Positions 25,046 through 35,957 are shown, counted from the first letter of the stretch. The stretch is DNA of 64,000 nt from Streptomyces hayashii (GCF_024539815.1 NZ_JAHHIU010000082.1:58184-122183); one strand, 5' to 3'. The notes: generated by a model from the letters alone, not told the origin. Translations and numbers: made by a program.

Positions 25046-26137
25046 TCAGTCCCTGCTTCCCAGGGCCTCGGTCGGCGGCCAAGGCTCCAACGGCGTTGCC
25101 CAAGCCGTACCGTCGTGCTCCCCGAGGCGTGGCGGCGTGCCGTACGACGGCCTGTGTCCGGGGATCTGGAACGGGCTGCCGACGAGACGGTGTTCACCGG
25201 CCCGCACCACCGCGTCGGGAAACTCGACGAGCGCCTGGGGAAGCGTGCGCACGGCCGCCGCGGGTACGCCCAGCGGGCGCAGGCGGCGCTCCCAGCTCAC
25301 CGCCGCGTCGGCGGCGAGCGCCTTCGTCACCGCTGCCACCACCTCCTCGCGGCGGGCCGCGCGCTCGGCCATCGTCGGGTAGCCCTCGATGCCGGCCTCG
25401 GCGGCGAACGAGCGCCAGAAGCCGTCGTGCGTGATGAAGAGGGCCAAGTGCCCCTCGGCCGTGGGGAAGAGCTGGGCGGGGACGTAGTAGGCGTGGGCGC
25501 CGCCGAGGCGGAGCGGGGCCCGGCCCTCGTTGAGCCAGGCCGCGGCGTGGTAGTTGAGCTGGGAGAGCATCACGTCACGCAGCGACACCTCGATCTGGCC
25601 GCCGCGTCCGGAGACGACCTGGGCCAGCAGTCCCAGTGCGGCGGCCATTCCGGCCGAGTTGTCGACCGAGGAGTAGCCGGGCAGCGAGGGCGGTCCGTCC
25701 GGGGCGCCCGTCATGGCCGCGACGCCGGTGGCGGCCTGGACGACGTAGTCGAAGGCGGGCATGTCGCCGGCGTCCATGCCCCAGCCGGTGAGGACCACGC
25801 ACACCAAACGCTCGTTGTAGGGCTTCAGGGCCTCGTAGGTCAGGCCGAAGCGCTCGACGGCGGACGGTTTGAGATTGACCAGCAGGGCGTCGGCCTCTCG
25901 GACGAGTTCGTGCAGCCGGTCCTGGCCGGCCGGGCCGGACAGGTCCACGCGGACCGAGCGCTTGCCCCGGTTGAGGCTGGCGAAGTAGGCGTCGGAGACC
26001 TGCCGGGAGAGGTCGCCGCCGGGCGGTTCGACCTTGGTGACCCGGGCGCCGAGGTCGGCGAGCAGCATGGTGGCGTAGGGGCCGGCCAGGATGTGACCGA
26101 CCTCCAGGACACGCAGCCCGGCGAGCGGGCCGTTCAC
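25046..26137 (-). CDS. CaiB/BaiF-type CoA-transferase (family III)
   Basis: 363 aa. N-terminal GLRVLEVGHILAGPYATMLLADLGA and NRGKRSVRVDL are family III signatures; the catalytic Asp is D159 (SSVDNSAG), which forms the acyl/CoA anhydride intermediate. It moves CoA between acyl donors and acids. It is the last gene of the operon amidohydrolase-synthetase-mutase large-mutase small-LLM-this gene, overlapping the LLM gene by ATGA. It may recycle CoA from the rearranged product. Confidence 0.9.
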   Translation of the reverse strand: MNGPLAGLRVLEVGHILAGPYATMLLADLGARVTKVEPPGGDLSRQVSDAYFASLNRGKRSVRVDLSGPAGQDRLHELVREADALLVNLKPSAVERFGLTYEALKPYNERLVCVVLTGWGMDAGDMPAFDYVVQAATGVAAMTGAPDGPPSLPGYSSVDNSAGMAAALGLLAQVVSGRGGQIEVSLRDVMLSQLNYHAAAWLNEGRAPLRLGGAHAYYVPAQLFPTAEGHLALFITHDGFWRSFAAEAGIEGYPTMAERAARREEVVAAVTKALAADAAVSWERRLRPLGVPAAAVRTLPQALVEFPDAVVRAGEHRLVGSPFQIPGHRPSYGTPPRLGEHDGTAWATPLEPWPPTEALGSRD

Positions 26138-27090
26138 CGCAGGTCCGCCGCTATCGCGGCCACCGCGTCACGGGTACGGAGCTTGGAGGCGACGAGTTCG
26201 TCCCGCCCGTCGCCGATGGGCAGCAGCCGGACGGACAGGTCGGTCACGCCCGCGTCGGCGAACCTCCGGAAACGGGCCGCGATCGCCGCCTCGTCGCCCG
26301 CGGCGCACAGGTCACCGACGTCGCGGGCGTCGCCGTGCGCCAGCAGGCGCTGGTAGTTGGGCGACACCTCGGCCTCGCCGAGGATGCGGTTGGCGCGCTC
26401 GCGCGCGGCGTCGACCTCGTGCGGTGCGCACAGGCACACCGGGATGCCGGCGACGATGCGGGGGGCCGGGCGGCCCGCCGACTCGGCCGCCTTGGTGATC
26501 GTCGGGGCGACGTGCTCGCCGACGGACCTCTCGTCCGCCATCCACAGCACCGTTCCGTCCGCGTACTCCCCCGCGATGCGCAGCATCACCGGGCCGAGTG
26601 CGGCCAGCAGGACCGGCAGTGGGGCGAGGGGGGCGAGGGTGAGCGGGTTGTGGACCCGGAAGACGTCGTTCTCCACGTCCACCGAACGGCCCCCGGACAG
26701 CGCCGCGCCCAGCACCTGAAGGTACGCGCGGGTGTACGCGGCGGGCTTCTCGTACGGCAGGCCGAGCATGTCGCGGACGATCCAGTGGTGGGAGGCGCCG
26801 ACGCCGAGCGTGAGCCGTCCGCCCGCCGCCGCCTGCGCGGACACCGCCTGCCGGGCCAGGGCGATCGGGTGCTGGGCGTGGACGGGCACCACCGCGGTGC
26901 CCAGTTCGACGCGCTCGGTGGCCTGGCCCATGAGGGCGACGGCGGTCAGGGCGTCGAAGTCGGTGGGCACCTGCGGCACCCACACGGTGTCGAACCCCGC
27001 CTCCTCGGCCCACCGGGCGTCGTCGACCATGCGGGCCGCCTTGTGCGCTGCATCGCCCCGTTCGGGGCCGCTCATCACTCCGACTCGCAT
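26134..27090 (-). CDS. LLM-class flavin/F420-dependent oxidoreductase
   Basis: 318 aa from ATG 27090, overlapping the mutase small-subunit stop by 1 nt (TGATG). Luciferase-like TIM barrel: ARWAEEAGFDTVWVPQVP, ERVELGTAVVPVHAQHPIALA, GGRLTLGVGASHHWIVRDML and LPVLLAALGPVMLRIAGEYADG. The GxGxSH and AALGPxML patterns are typical of actinobacterial F420-dependent members. It could reduce or oxidise the CoA ester before or after mutase action. Embedded in a tightly overlapping operon with mutase and CoA-transferase. Confidence 0.88.
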   Translation of the reverse strand: MRVGVMSGPERGDAAHKAARMVDDARWAEEAGFDTVWVPQVPTDFDALTAVALMGQATERVELGTAVVPVHAQHPIALARQAVSAQAAAGGRLTLGVGASHHWIVRDMLGLPYEKPAAYTRAYLQVLGAALSGGRSVDVENDVFRVHNPLTLAPLAPLPVLLAALGPVMLRIAGEYADGTVLWMADERSVGEHVAPTITKAAESAGRPAPRIVAGIPVCLCAPHEVDAARERANRILGEAEVSPNYQRLLAHGDARDVGDLCAAGDEAAIAARFRRFADAGVTDLSVRLLPIGDGRDELVASKLRTRDAVAAIAADLR

Positions 27091-27493
27091 CAGGCATCCT
27101 CCGAGGCTGTCAGGGCGCGGATGTCCGCGACGATCGCGTCGAGCGGGGTGCCCGTGGGGTACACCCCGGCGGCCCCGGCCTCCCGCAGCCGCGCCACGTC
27201 GGAGGCGGGGATGGTGCCGCCGACCACGACGGGGATGTCGTCGCCGCCCGCCGCGCGCAGCGCCTGGACGGTGCGGCGGGTGAGGGTGAGGTGGGCGCCG
27301 GACAGGATGGACAGGCCGACCAGGGCGACGTCCTCCTGGACGGCGGTGGCGGCGATGTCGTCCACGCGGTGCCGGATGCCGGTGAAGACCACCTCGAACC
27401 CGGCGTCCCGCAGTCCGCGGGCGACCAGCTTCGCGCCCCGGTCGTGGCCGTCGAGGCCGGGTTTGGCGACGAGGACGCGCACCGGTGCCGTCA

Positions 27494-27494
<1 letters not shown>
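27090..27494 (-). CDS. Acyl-CoA mutase small subunit, B12-binding
   Basis: 134 aa from ATG 27494 (TGATG overlap with the large-subunit stop). Complete cobalamin-binding domain: [10 protein letters not shown] with the axial-ligand His17, then GLSILSGAH and VVVGGTIP. It carries adenosylcobalamin for the large subunit, as IcmB/HcmB-type small subunits do. No MeaB/G-protein chaperone gene is nearby. Confidence 0.93.
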
Positions 27495-29067
<1,573 letters not shown>

Positions 29068-29071
<4 letters not shown>

Positions 29072-30507
29072 GACAGTCGGTCCTTCATCACCTTTCCGGT
29101 GGCGTTCAGCGGCAGCTCGGTGCGGAACTCGATGTGCCGGGGCGCCTTGAATCCGGCCATCCGCTCGCGCGCCCAGGCGAGCAGCTCCGCCTCGGTCACC
29201 TCCGAGCGCCGGACCACGAAGGCCTTCCCGACCTGCCCCATCCGCTCGTCGGGCACCCCTATGACGGCGGCCTGGGCGACGGCCGGGTGCCTCAGCAGGA
29301 AGCCCTCGATCTCGGCGGGGTAGGCGTTGAAGCCGCCGACGGTGAACATGTCCTTCTTGCGGCCGACGATCCGCAGCCGGCCCTCGGCGTCCAGTTCGCC
29401 GAGGTCGCCGGTGTGCAGCCAGCCGTCGGGGTCGACGGCCTCGGCGGTGGCCTCGGGGTCGTCGAGGTAGCCGCGCATGACGGAGTAGCCGCGCACGAGG
29501 ACCTCCCGGTCCTCGGCGATCCGCACCTCGAAGCCCTCGCACGGCCGTCCCACGGTCGTGGCGACGGCCTCGTCGGGGTCGCCGGGCCGGGACGCGGTGA
29601 CGGTGCCGGCCTCGGTGAGGCCGTAGCCGGTCATCAGGTGCGTGAAAGGCAGTTCGGCGGTGATGCGCCGGACCAGCTCGACCGGGATGTCCGCGGCCCC
29701 GGTCACCGCGACCCGCAGGGAGGACAGGTCGCGTCCCGCGCCCGCCTCCAGCAGGGAGTGGTACAGGGTCGGCGGTCCCGGCAGGACGGTCACCCGTTCC
29801 TCCTCCACGAGGTCCAGCACCCGGTCCACGTCGAAGACGGCGACGGGGAGGACGGTCGCTCCCCGGATCATCGACGCGACGAGGCCCGCCTTGTAGCCGA
29901 AGATGTGGAAGAACGGGTTGACGATCAGATACCGGTCGCCCTGCCGGAGTTGCGCGAGGTCGCACCACTCGGCGTACAGCCGCAGGGTCTGGCCGTGCGT
30001 GGTCATCACCCCCTTGGGGCGGCCCGTGGTGCCCGAGGTGAAGACGATGTCCGCCAGGTCGTCCGGGTCGGCCTCGGGGTCCAGCGGTTCGCCGGAGTCG
30101 AGGAAGCCGGAGGTCTTCAGGTCGATGACGGGCACGCCGGGCGGGCCGGTGAACTCCCGGTCCAGGAAGCCGTTCTGGACGAGCAGCGCCTTGGCGCCGC
30201 TGCGTACGACGATGTCGTGGGCCTCCTCGTCGAGGAAGCGGGTGTTCACCGGCACCAGCGTCCCGCCGGCCGTGAGCAGTCCGAACGCGGCCACGATCCA
30301 CTCGGCGGAGTTGGGCGCCCACAGCGCCACCCGGTCCCCCCGCCCCACGCCCGCCGAGGCGAACGCCCCCGCGGTGCGCCGCACCCGCTCGGCCAGGTCG
30401 GCGAAGGTCAGGCGCAGTTCGCCGTCGACCACGGCTTCGGCGTCGCCGAACCGCTCGGCCGCGTTCAGCACCAGCTCGGGGATGGTGCGTGCGGTGGCGG
30501 TGGTCAT
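29068..30507 (-). CDS. Acyl-CoA synthetase (FadD3-like)
   Basis: 479 aa from ATG 30507. P-loop FTSGTTGRPKGVM, NPFFHIFGYKAGLVASM, TGYGLTEAG, GWLHTGDLG, FTVGGFNAYPAEIEGFL and NATGKVMKDRL. The FFHxFGYKAG and GGFNxYPAEIE segments are close to FadD3, which activates the steroid C/D-ring acid HIP, though they also occur in other small-to-medium acid synthetases. It overlaps the amidohydrolase upstream and the mutase downstream by 4 nt each, so it likely makes the CoA ester that the mutase rearranges. Confidence 0.9.
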
Positions 30508-31682
30508 GCGTCGATCAGCCGGGCCAGGTTGCCGCCCATGACCTTGGCCTTGTCCTCCTCGGACAGCTTCGCGAGGTGGTCGACGTAGGTGACGGGGTCG
30601 GCGAGGCCTTCGGGGTGCGGGTAGTCGGAGCCGAACAGGACGCGCTCGATGCCGACGAGGTCGCCGAGTTCGGCCATGTCCTCCTCCCAGAACGGGCTGA
30701 TGTGGATGTGCCGCTTGAAGACCTCGACCGGGTTCTCCTGGAACTCGTGCGGCATCTTCTTGTGGACGTCGGCGAGCCGGCCGAGCAGCGGCTGCACCCA
30801 GGAGGCGCCGTTCTCGATGACGGCGACCTTCAGCTCGGGGAAACGGGACAGCGCGCCGTGGCAGATCAGCGAGGAGACGGCGTCCTCGATCGGCCGCCAT
30901 TCGTTGACCTGCCGGAAGGCGTTGGGCTTGAAGGGCAGGAACTCGCGCCGCTGCCCTTCCCAGTCGTTGGCGTAGTCGGAGTAGCCGCTGTCGGAGGAGT
31001 GCAGGGCGACCAGGACGCCGGTCTCGACCACGCGCTTCCAGAAGGGGTCGAACTCGGGCAGGGCGAAGGAGCGGGTGCCGCCGAAGCCGGGGACCGGCGC
31101 GGGCCGGATGAGGATGGCGCGGGCGCCGCGCTCCACGACCCAGTTCAGCTCCTCGATCGCCTTCTCGACGATCGGCAGGGTGATGACCGGGACGGTGAAG
31201 ATGCGGTCCTTGTAGGTGAAGCCCCAGGTCTCGTGGAGCCACTGGTTGAGGGAGTGGATGACGATGTGGATCAGCTCCGGATCGTCCTTCATCCGTTCCT
31301 CGATGAGGCTCGCCAGCGTGGGGAACATCAGGCTGCGCTGGATGCCGAGCTCGTCCATGAGCTGGAGCCGTGGGGCCGGTTCGCGGAAGGCCGGGACGGA
31401 GCGCATGGGCTCGCCGAAGATCTCCCGGCGGGTCTTGCCGTCGGGGTTGCCGACCTTGAAGTACTCCTCCATCGCGCCGGGGCGGGCGACGACCTCGAAC
31501 GTGGGGTTCGGGATGTACTCGCTGATCTGCCCGCGTATCGCGATCTTGGTGCGGTCGCCGACCTTCACGTACTGGATGGCCCCTTGGTACTCCTTCGGAA
31601 GGTACTTGGTGAGCGCCTCCTGGGTCTCGTAGAGGTGGTTGTCGGCGTCGAACAGGGGATACGCGAGTTCACGAGAGGGCAT
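30504..31682 (-). CDS. Amidohydrolase_2 family metal-dependent hydrolase
   Basis: 392 aa from ATG 31682 with an excellent AAGGAGG. Metal-binding DADNHLYE (D14, H16) near the N-terminus, VALHSSDSGYSDY, VAVIENGASWV and FGSDYPHPEG. The same family as the protein at 8583-9899 but clearly diverged. It is the first gene of the mutase operon; the GAGAAT operator lies 20 nt upstream of its start. It may hydrolyse or decarboxylate an intermediate; exact reaction unknown. Confidence 0.88.
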   Translation of the reverse strand: MPSRELAYPLFDADNHLYETQEALTKYLPKEYQGAIQYVKVGDRTKIAIRGQISEYIPNPTFEVVARPGAMEEYFKVGNPDGKTRREIFGEPMRSVPAFREPAPRLQLMDELGIQRSLMFPTLASLIEERMKDDPELIHIVIHSLNQWLHETWGFTYKDRIFTVPVITLPIVEKAIEELNWVVERGARAILIRPAPVPGFGGTRSFALPEFDPFWKRVVETGVLVALHSSDSGYSDYANDWEGQRREFLPFKPNAFRQVNEWRPIEDAVSSLICHGALSRFPELKVAVIENGASWVQPLLGRLADVHKKMPHEFQENPVEVFKRHIHISPFWEEDMAELGDLVGIERVLFGSDYPHPEGLADPVTYVDHLAKLSEEDKAKVMGGNLARLIDA

Positions 31683-31693
31683 GAGATCCTCCT

Positions 31694-33283
31694 TCACTGA
31701 TTGCGAGAATCGTATTCTCGCATTGAGGGAGTGGCAATGTGCTTGCGGAGGACGAACTTCCTGACCTTGCCGCTCGGGGTGCGCGGGAAGTCCTCGACCT
31801 CGTGCACCGCCTCCGGCCACTTCTGCCGGGCCAGTCCCGCCCGGTCGAAGTGCAGGCGCACGTCGGCGAGGCTCGGCGCCGACCGGCCGGGCAGCATGCG
31901 CAGGACGGCGGCGGCCCGCTCCCCCAGGCGCGGGTCGGGCACACCCACCACGGCCGCCTCGGCCACCCCGTCCAGGCCCAGCAGGACCTCCTCGACCTCC
32001 AGGGCACTGATGTTCTCCCCGCCCCGGATGATGACGTCGGCCTTGCGGCCGGTGACGGTCAGCCAGCCTTCCCCGCCGTCGACCGTGCCGATGTCGCCGG
32101 TTCGGTACCAGCCGTCCGCGTCGAAGGCGGCGGCGGTCAGCTCCGGGTCGGTGTAGCCGAGGCAGAGGTCGGGACCGCGGGTGAGGATCTCGCCGTCCTC
32201 GGCGAGCCGCACCTCCACGCCGGGCAGCGGGAGTCCGTCGGTGTGCAGGCGCCGCGCGGCGGGCCCGTCGTAGGGGGTGCAGGTCACCGAAGGGTGTTCG
32301 GTGGAGCCGTAGGCGCGGAAGACGGTGATGCCGAGGGACTCCAGCCGGGTCGTCACGGCCGAGGCGATGGAGGCGCCCCCGAGGCCGGCGTACTTCAGCC
32401 GTGCGATGTGCTCCGCGGTGCAGTCGGGGTGGTCCAGCAGGCTGGTCATGTAATAGGTCGCCCCGCCGCCGACGGTGAGCCCCTCGGCCCGCATGAGCGC
32501 GAGCGCCCGGGCCGGGTCCCAGGCGTCGCCGAGGTTGACCGGGGTTCCGTCGAGGACCGGGATGAGGAACGCGTTGATCATGCCGATGAAGTGGCCGACC
32601 GGAGCGACCGTGAACTGCCGTCCCCGGTCCGGGGGATAGCTCGCCGCCAGCTGGCGGGTCTCGTAGCCGAGGGTGCGGTGGCTGTGGACGACGCCCTTGG
32701 GGTCGCGGGTGGTGCCGGAGGTGAAGGCGATGAGGGCGGGGGCGTCCGGCTCCACCGGCAGCACGCCGGCCAGCGGCTCGTCGGCGAGCAACGCGCCGAA
32801 GTCCCGGCCGACCACACCTACGACGGGCACCTCGGCGCACAGCTCCGGACGGAACCGGGTGCGGCCGAAACCTTCGGCGGCGATGAAGACCTTCGGGCGG
32901 ACGGCCTCGACGATGTAGCGGACCTCCTTGGGTCCGTAGAAGTGGACCACCGGGACGACGACGGCGCCGAGGAAGGCCGAGGCCCAGAACACGGCCGCCG
33001 CCTCCATCCAGTTGGGCAGCTGCATGACCACCACGTCGCCCGGGCCCACGCCGCGCGTGCGCAGACCCGCGGCCAGCCGTCGGGCCGTGCGCTCCACGTC
33101 GGCGAACCTGCCTCTCCAGGGCCGCACTTCGGAGTGCACGCGGAACTCCACGTCCCCGGACCTGCCCAGCCCGGCAGCCAGCAGCTCGCCCAGGGTCTCC
33201 CGGGTCCACCACCCCTCGGCCTCGTAGCGTGCCACGAGGCCGGGCGGGATCGACCGCAGGGCGCCGGGGGGAATCGTCGTCAT
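31694..33283 (-). CDS. Acyl-CoA synthetase (cyclohexanecarboxylate-CoA-ligase-like)
   Basis: 529 aa from ATG 33283 with GGAGG 8 nt upstream. ANL motifs: FTSGTTRDPKGVVHSH, YGSTEHPSVTC, GWYRTGDIG, GRKADVIIRGGENISALEVEEVL and PRTPSGKVRKFVLRK. The YGSTEHP variant of YGxTE is seen in ligases for cyclic and branched acids. First gene of the minus-strand unit; divergent from the reductase gene with a shared operator at 33306-33322. Its 3' end contains the next operator. Confidence 0.88.
   Translation of the reverse strand: MTTIPPGALRSIPPGLVARYEAEGWWTRETLGELLAAGLGRSGDVEFRVHSEVRPWRGRFADVERTARRLAAGLRTRGVGPGDVVVMQLPNWMEAAAVFWASAFLGAVVVPVVHFYGPKEVRYIVEAVRPKVFIAAEGFGRTRFRPELCAEVPVVGVVGRDFGALLADEPLAGVLPVEPDAPALIAFTSGTTRDPKGVVHSHRTLGYETRQLAASYPPDRGRQFTVAPVGHFIGMINAFLIPVLDGTPVNLGDAWDPARALALMRAEGLTVGGGATYYMTSLLDHPDCTAEHIARLKYAGLGGASIASAVTTRLESLGITVFRAYGSTEHPSVTCTPYDGPAARRLHTDGLPLPGVEVRLAEDGEILTRGPDLCLGYTDPELTAAAFDADGWYRTGDIGTVDGGEGWLTVTGRKADVIIRGGENISALEVEEVLLGLDGVAEAAVVGVPDPRLGERAAAVLRMLPGRSAPSLADVRLHFDRAGLARQKWPEAVHEVEDFPRTPSGKVRKFVLRKHIATPSMREYDSRNQ
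31702..31722. promoter_or_regulatory. Operator GAGAATCGTATTCTC, extended palindrome, inside the end of a gene
   Basis: Core at 31705-31719 is perfect; the symmetry extends to 9-nt arms (31702-31722, TGC...GCA flanks). It lies within the last codons of the synthetase gene (31694-33283) and just upstream of the amidohydrolase/mutase operon. It gives that operon its own regulated promoter. The operator DNA encodes the C-terminal MREYDSRNQ of the synthetase. Confidence 0.85.
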
Positions 33284-33305
33284 GACAGATACTCCTCCCT
33301 CGTTC

Positions 33306-33322
33306 GGAGAATTGCACTCTCC
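33306..33322. promoter_or_regulatory. Operator GAGAATTGCACTCTC (one mismatch)
   Basis: Core 33307-33321 differs from GAGAATNNNATTCTC at one base; G/C flanks extend the arms to 7. It lies in the 64-nt gap between the divergent synthetase (33283) and reductase (33348) genes. A weaker look-alike (GAGAAGGTAACTTCC, 33329-33343) overlaps the reductase leader. Confidence 0.75.
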
Positions 33323-33347
33323 CATAGCGAGAAGGTAACTTCCATAC

Positions 33348-34352
33348 ATGGCACGGGACCATGGCTTCCATCCGGTGCGGATCACCCGGGTCGTCGACGA
33401 GACGCCGGACACCCGCACCTTCGCCCTCGACGCGCACTTCCCCTACCTGGCCGGGCAGTTCCTCACCTTCAAGGTGTGCGGGACGCTGCGGAGCTACTCG
33501 ATGTCGTCCTCGCCCGACACGGACGAGGAGGTGTGCGTCACGGTCAAGCGCGTGCCGGGCGGGATCGTGTCCGGCTGGATGCACGAGCGGCTGAGGCCCG
33601 GCGACACGCTGGAGGCCGCCCTGCCCGGCGGTTCGTTCTGCCTGCGCGAGGACGCCGCCGACCGGCCCCTCGTCGCGTACGCCGGGGGCAGCGGCATCAC
33701 CCCGGTGTACTCACTGGTCAAGAGCGCGCTGGCGACGACACGACGTGACGTACGGCTGTTGACCGCGCATCAGAACGCCGGGGCGGCGATCTTCCGCCCT
33801 GCGCTGGACGCCCTCGCGGCGCGCCATCCCGGCCGACTGGGCCTGCGGCATCATTTCGACGACCGGGACGGGCTGGTCACCGAAGAGGAGATACGGGCCC
33901 TGGCCGACGAGGGAGCGGACTTCTACGTCTGCGGGCCGGAGCCGTTCATGGCCCTGGTCGAGAGGACCCTTGCCGCCCACCGTGTCCCTCCCGAGCGGAT
34001 CCTGATCGAGCGCTTCACCCCTGCGGCACCCGAAGCGACGCCCCAGGAGACGCCCCCCGCACCACAGGGCCCTCTCGCGGGCACCGTCACCGTCGGGCTG
34101 CGGGGTCAGCGCCGTACGGTGCCGCAGCGACCGGGCGAGACCCTGCTGCAGAGCGCCCGGCGGGCCGGTTTCACGCCTCCGTTCTCCTGCGAGTCCGGGG
34201 ACTGCGCCACGTGCATGGCCCGGCTGACGGGCGGCGAGGCCAAGATGCGGGCGAACAACGCCCTGGACGCCGACGAGGTCGCCGAGGGCTATGTGCTCAC
34301 CTGCCAGGCCGAGCCGACGACCCCGGACGTGACCGTGCTGTACGAGGACTGA
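33348..34352 (+). CDS. Ferredoxin-NAD(P)H reductase with C-terminal 2Fe-2S domain (KshB/PaaE-like)
   Basis: 334 aa. FAD domain with RSYSMSSSP (about 48-56), NAD domain with YAGGSGITPVYSLV and YVCGPEPFM, then a plant-type 2Fe-2S ferredoxin (about 245-334) with SCESGDCATCMARL and LTCQ cysteines. This is the electron-donor architecture of Rieske oxygenases such as 3-ketosteroid 9alpha-hydroxylase (KshB). The likely partner is the Rieske oxygenase at 38315-39595. First gene of a unit with an enoyl-CoA hydratase and a degenerate hydrolase. Confidence 0.92.
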   Translation: MARDHGFHPVRITRVVDETPDTRTFALDAHFPYLAGQFLTFKVCGTLRSYSMSSSPDTDEEVCVTVKRVPGGIVSGWMHERLRPGDTLEAALPGGSFCLREDAADRPLVAYAGGSGITPVYSLVKSALATTRRDVRLLTAHQNAGAAIFRPALDALAARHPGRLGLRHHFDDRDGLVTEEEIRALADEGADFYVCGPEPFMALVERTLAAHRVPPERILIERFTPAAPEATPQETPPAPQGPLAGTVTVGLRGQRRTVPQRPGETLLQSARRAGFTPPFSCESGDCATCMARLTGGEAKMRANNALDADEVAEGYVLTCQAEPTTPDVTVLYED

Positions 34353-34394
34353 CAGGGCAGCAATCGCACCCGCCCGACGACCGGAAGGCCACAC

Positions 34395-35114
34395 ATGGTT
34401 GAGCTGGAGCTCGTGGACGGCCTGGCCGTCGTCACCATCGACCGTCCGCACGCGCGCAACGCCATCGACCTGACCACCATGAGCGAGCTGGAGAAGGCGC
34501 TGGACGCCGCCGAGGGCGCGACGGCGCTGGCGGTGACCGGGGCGGGCGACAAGGCGTTCGTCTCCGGCGGGGACCTCAAGGAGCTGGCCCGGCTGCGCAC
34601 GGAGGCCGAGGCCTCCGACATGGCGCTGCGCATGCGCGCCCTGTGCGACCGGATCGCCGGCTTCCCCGGACCGGTGGTGGCCGCACTCGGCGGGCACGCG
34701 CTGGGCGGTGGCGCCGAGATGGCGGTGGCGGCCGACATCCGTATCGCCGCCGACGACGTCCGGATCGGCTTCAACCAGACGAAGCTGGCCATCGTGCCTG
34801 CCTGGGGCGGCGCCGAGCGGCTGGCGCGGCTGGTGGGGCCGGGGCAGGCCATGCTGCTGGCGGGCACGGGACGGGTGCTGGAGGTGGCCGAGGCCGAGCG
34901 GCTGGGGCTGGTGGATCTGATCCTGCCCCGCGCCGAGTTCGCCGACGGCTGGCGGCAGGCGGCCCGCTCCCTCGCCACCCCGCAGGCCCGCGAGATCAAG
35001 AACCTCACCACCCGGGCCCGGCCGGCGCGCGAGGCCGCCGCGGCCTTCGCCCGGCTGTGGGTGTCCGAGGAGCACTGGGAAGCGGCGGAAAGGGTGATGT
35101 CCCATGGCAAGTGA
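34395..35114 (+). CDS. Enoyl-CoA hydratase/isomerase
   Basis: 239 aa. Crotonase fold: RPHARNAID, oxyanion-hole FVSGGDLKEL (about 54-63), LGGHALGGGAEMAVAADIRIA and GFNQTKLAIVPAWGGAERLARLVG. The second oxyanion-hole Gly segment and the acidic positions near AWGGAE are retained. It adds water to, or isomerises, an enoyl-CoA. It overlaps the next gene by 11 nt. Confidence 0.9.
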   Translation: MVELELVDGLAVVTIDRPHARNAIDLTTMSELEKALDAAEGATALAVTGAGDKAFVSGGDLKELARLRTEAEASDMALRMRALCDRIAGFPGPVVAALGGHALGGGAEMAVAADIRIAADDVRIGFNQTKLAIVPAWGGAERLARLVGPGQAMLLAGTGRVLEVAEAERLGLVDLILPRAEFADGWRQAARSLATPQAREIKNLTTRARPAREAAAAFARLWVSEEHWEAAERVMSHGK

Positions 35115-35838
35115 CGTACGCGTCGAGGAGGGGCCGTTCGGTCCGGAGGTCCGCCCCGACGACGGGGCCGTGGCGCAGACGGTGCTGTATCTCCACGGTG
35201 ATCCGCGGCTCGCGGGCACTCCGCAGGACGCGCTGCCCACCGCGCGGGAACTGGCCCGGCTCACCGGGTACGCCGTCGTCTGCGCCCGTTACCGGCCCCG
35301 CTTCCCGCAGGCTCTGGAGGACGTCCGGGCCGCCTGGGAGCACTGCCACGCCCACGGCCCCGCGGCAGTGGCGGGCAAGCGGCTCGGCGGCGCACTCGCC
35401 GGCGGCCTGCTGCTGCAACTGCGTGACACGGGCGCGACGCTGCCGACCTGCGCGGTGCTCTCCTCACCGGTGCTGGACTTCACGCTGGACTCGCCCAGTC
35501 TGCTGCTCAACGCCGCCGCCGACCGCACCGTGGACCCGGAAGCGCTGCCGCTCCGGGCGGCGACGTACGCGGGGACGACGCCGCGCGACCATCCGCTGCT
35601 CAGCCCGTTGCACGGCAACCTGCACGGCCTGCCGCCGGTGCAGTTGCACGCGGCCGGCACAGAGGTGCTGCTCGACGACACGCTGTCCTTCGCGACCCGG
35701 GCGGCGCACTCCGGCGTCGCGGTGGACATGCGGATCCACGAGGACTCCGCCGCGCAGGGCATGCGGCAGCTGGAGGCGACGGCTCGGTTCCTGCGGACCT
35801 GGTGCCCGAACGGGGCGGTCACGCCTCGTCACGGATGA
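35104..35838 (+). CDS. HSL-type alpha/beta hydrolase lacking catalytic Ser and His (probable pseudoenzyme)
   Basis: 244 aa with the overall hormone-sensitive-lipase layout (YLHGDP, ARYRPRFPQALEDVRAAW, LSSPVLDFT, AGTEVLLDDTLSFA). The nucleophile elbow GDSAGG reads GKRLGG (91-96), so Ser is Arg93. The region where PGMxHxFQ normally supplies His reads EDSAAQGMRQ. The oxyanion HGGG is HGDP. Only the Asp (LLDD) remains. The frame is intact and coupled to the hydratase gene, so loss of hydrolase activity looks functional rather than decay. It may bind a ligand or a partner enzyme. Confidence 0.8.
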   Translation: MASDVRVEEGPFGPEVRPDDGAVAQTVLYLHGDPRLAGTPQDALPTARELARLTGYAVVCARYRPRFPQALEDVRAAWEHCHAHGPAAVAGKRLGGALAGGLLLQLRDTGATLPTCAVLSSPVLDFTLDSPSLLLNAAADRTVDPEALPLRAATYAGTTPRDHPLLSPLHGNLHGLPPVQLHAAGTEVLLDDTLSFATRAAHSGVAVDMRIHEDSAAQGMRQLEATARFLRTWCPNGAVTPRHG

Positions 35839-35896
35839 GACCGTCGGCCCTCTGGAGGCCGGCGCCGTCGCCGGTGTCCGGAGGGCCGACGGTCTC
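35837..35896. terminator. Very strong 16-bp hairpin between convergent genes
   Basis: GAGACCGTCGGCCCTC (35837-35852) pairs perfectly with GAGGGCCGACGGTCTC (35881-35896). The 28-nt loop carries an inner CCGGCG/CGCCGG stem. It starts at the stop codon of the hydrolase gene and faces the snapalysin gene end, so it probably terminates both. Confidence 0.85.
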
Positions 35897-35957
35897 CGGC
35901 CGCCCACGCCGACGCGGAAGAGCCGGGCCGCGGTGAGCGGCCCGGCCACGACCACCC

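Noticed and set aside
30504..33584. 1026-aa minus-strand frame covering synthetase and amidohydrolase
   Set aside because: Only the part from ATG 31682 resembles a protein family; the rest is an out-of-frame shadow of the synthetase gene.
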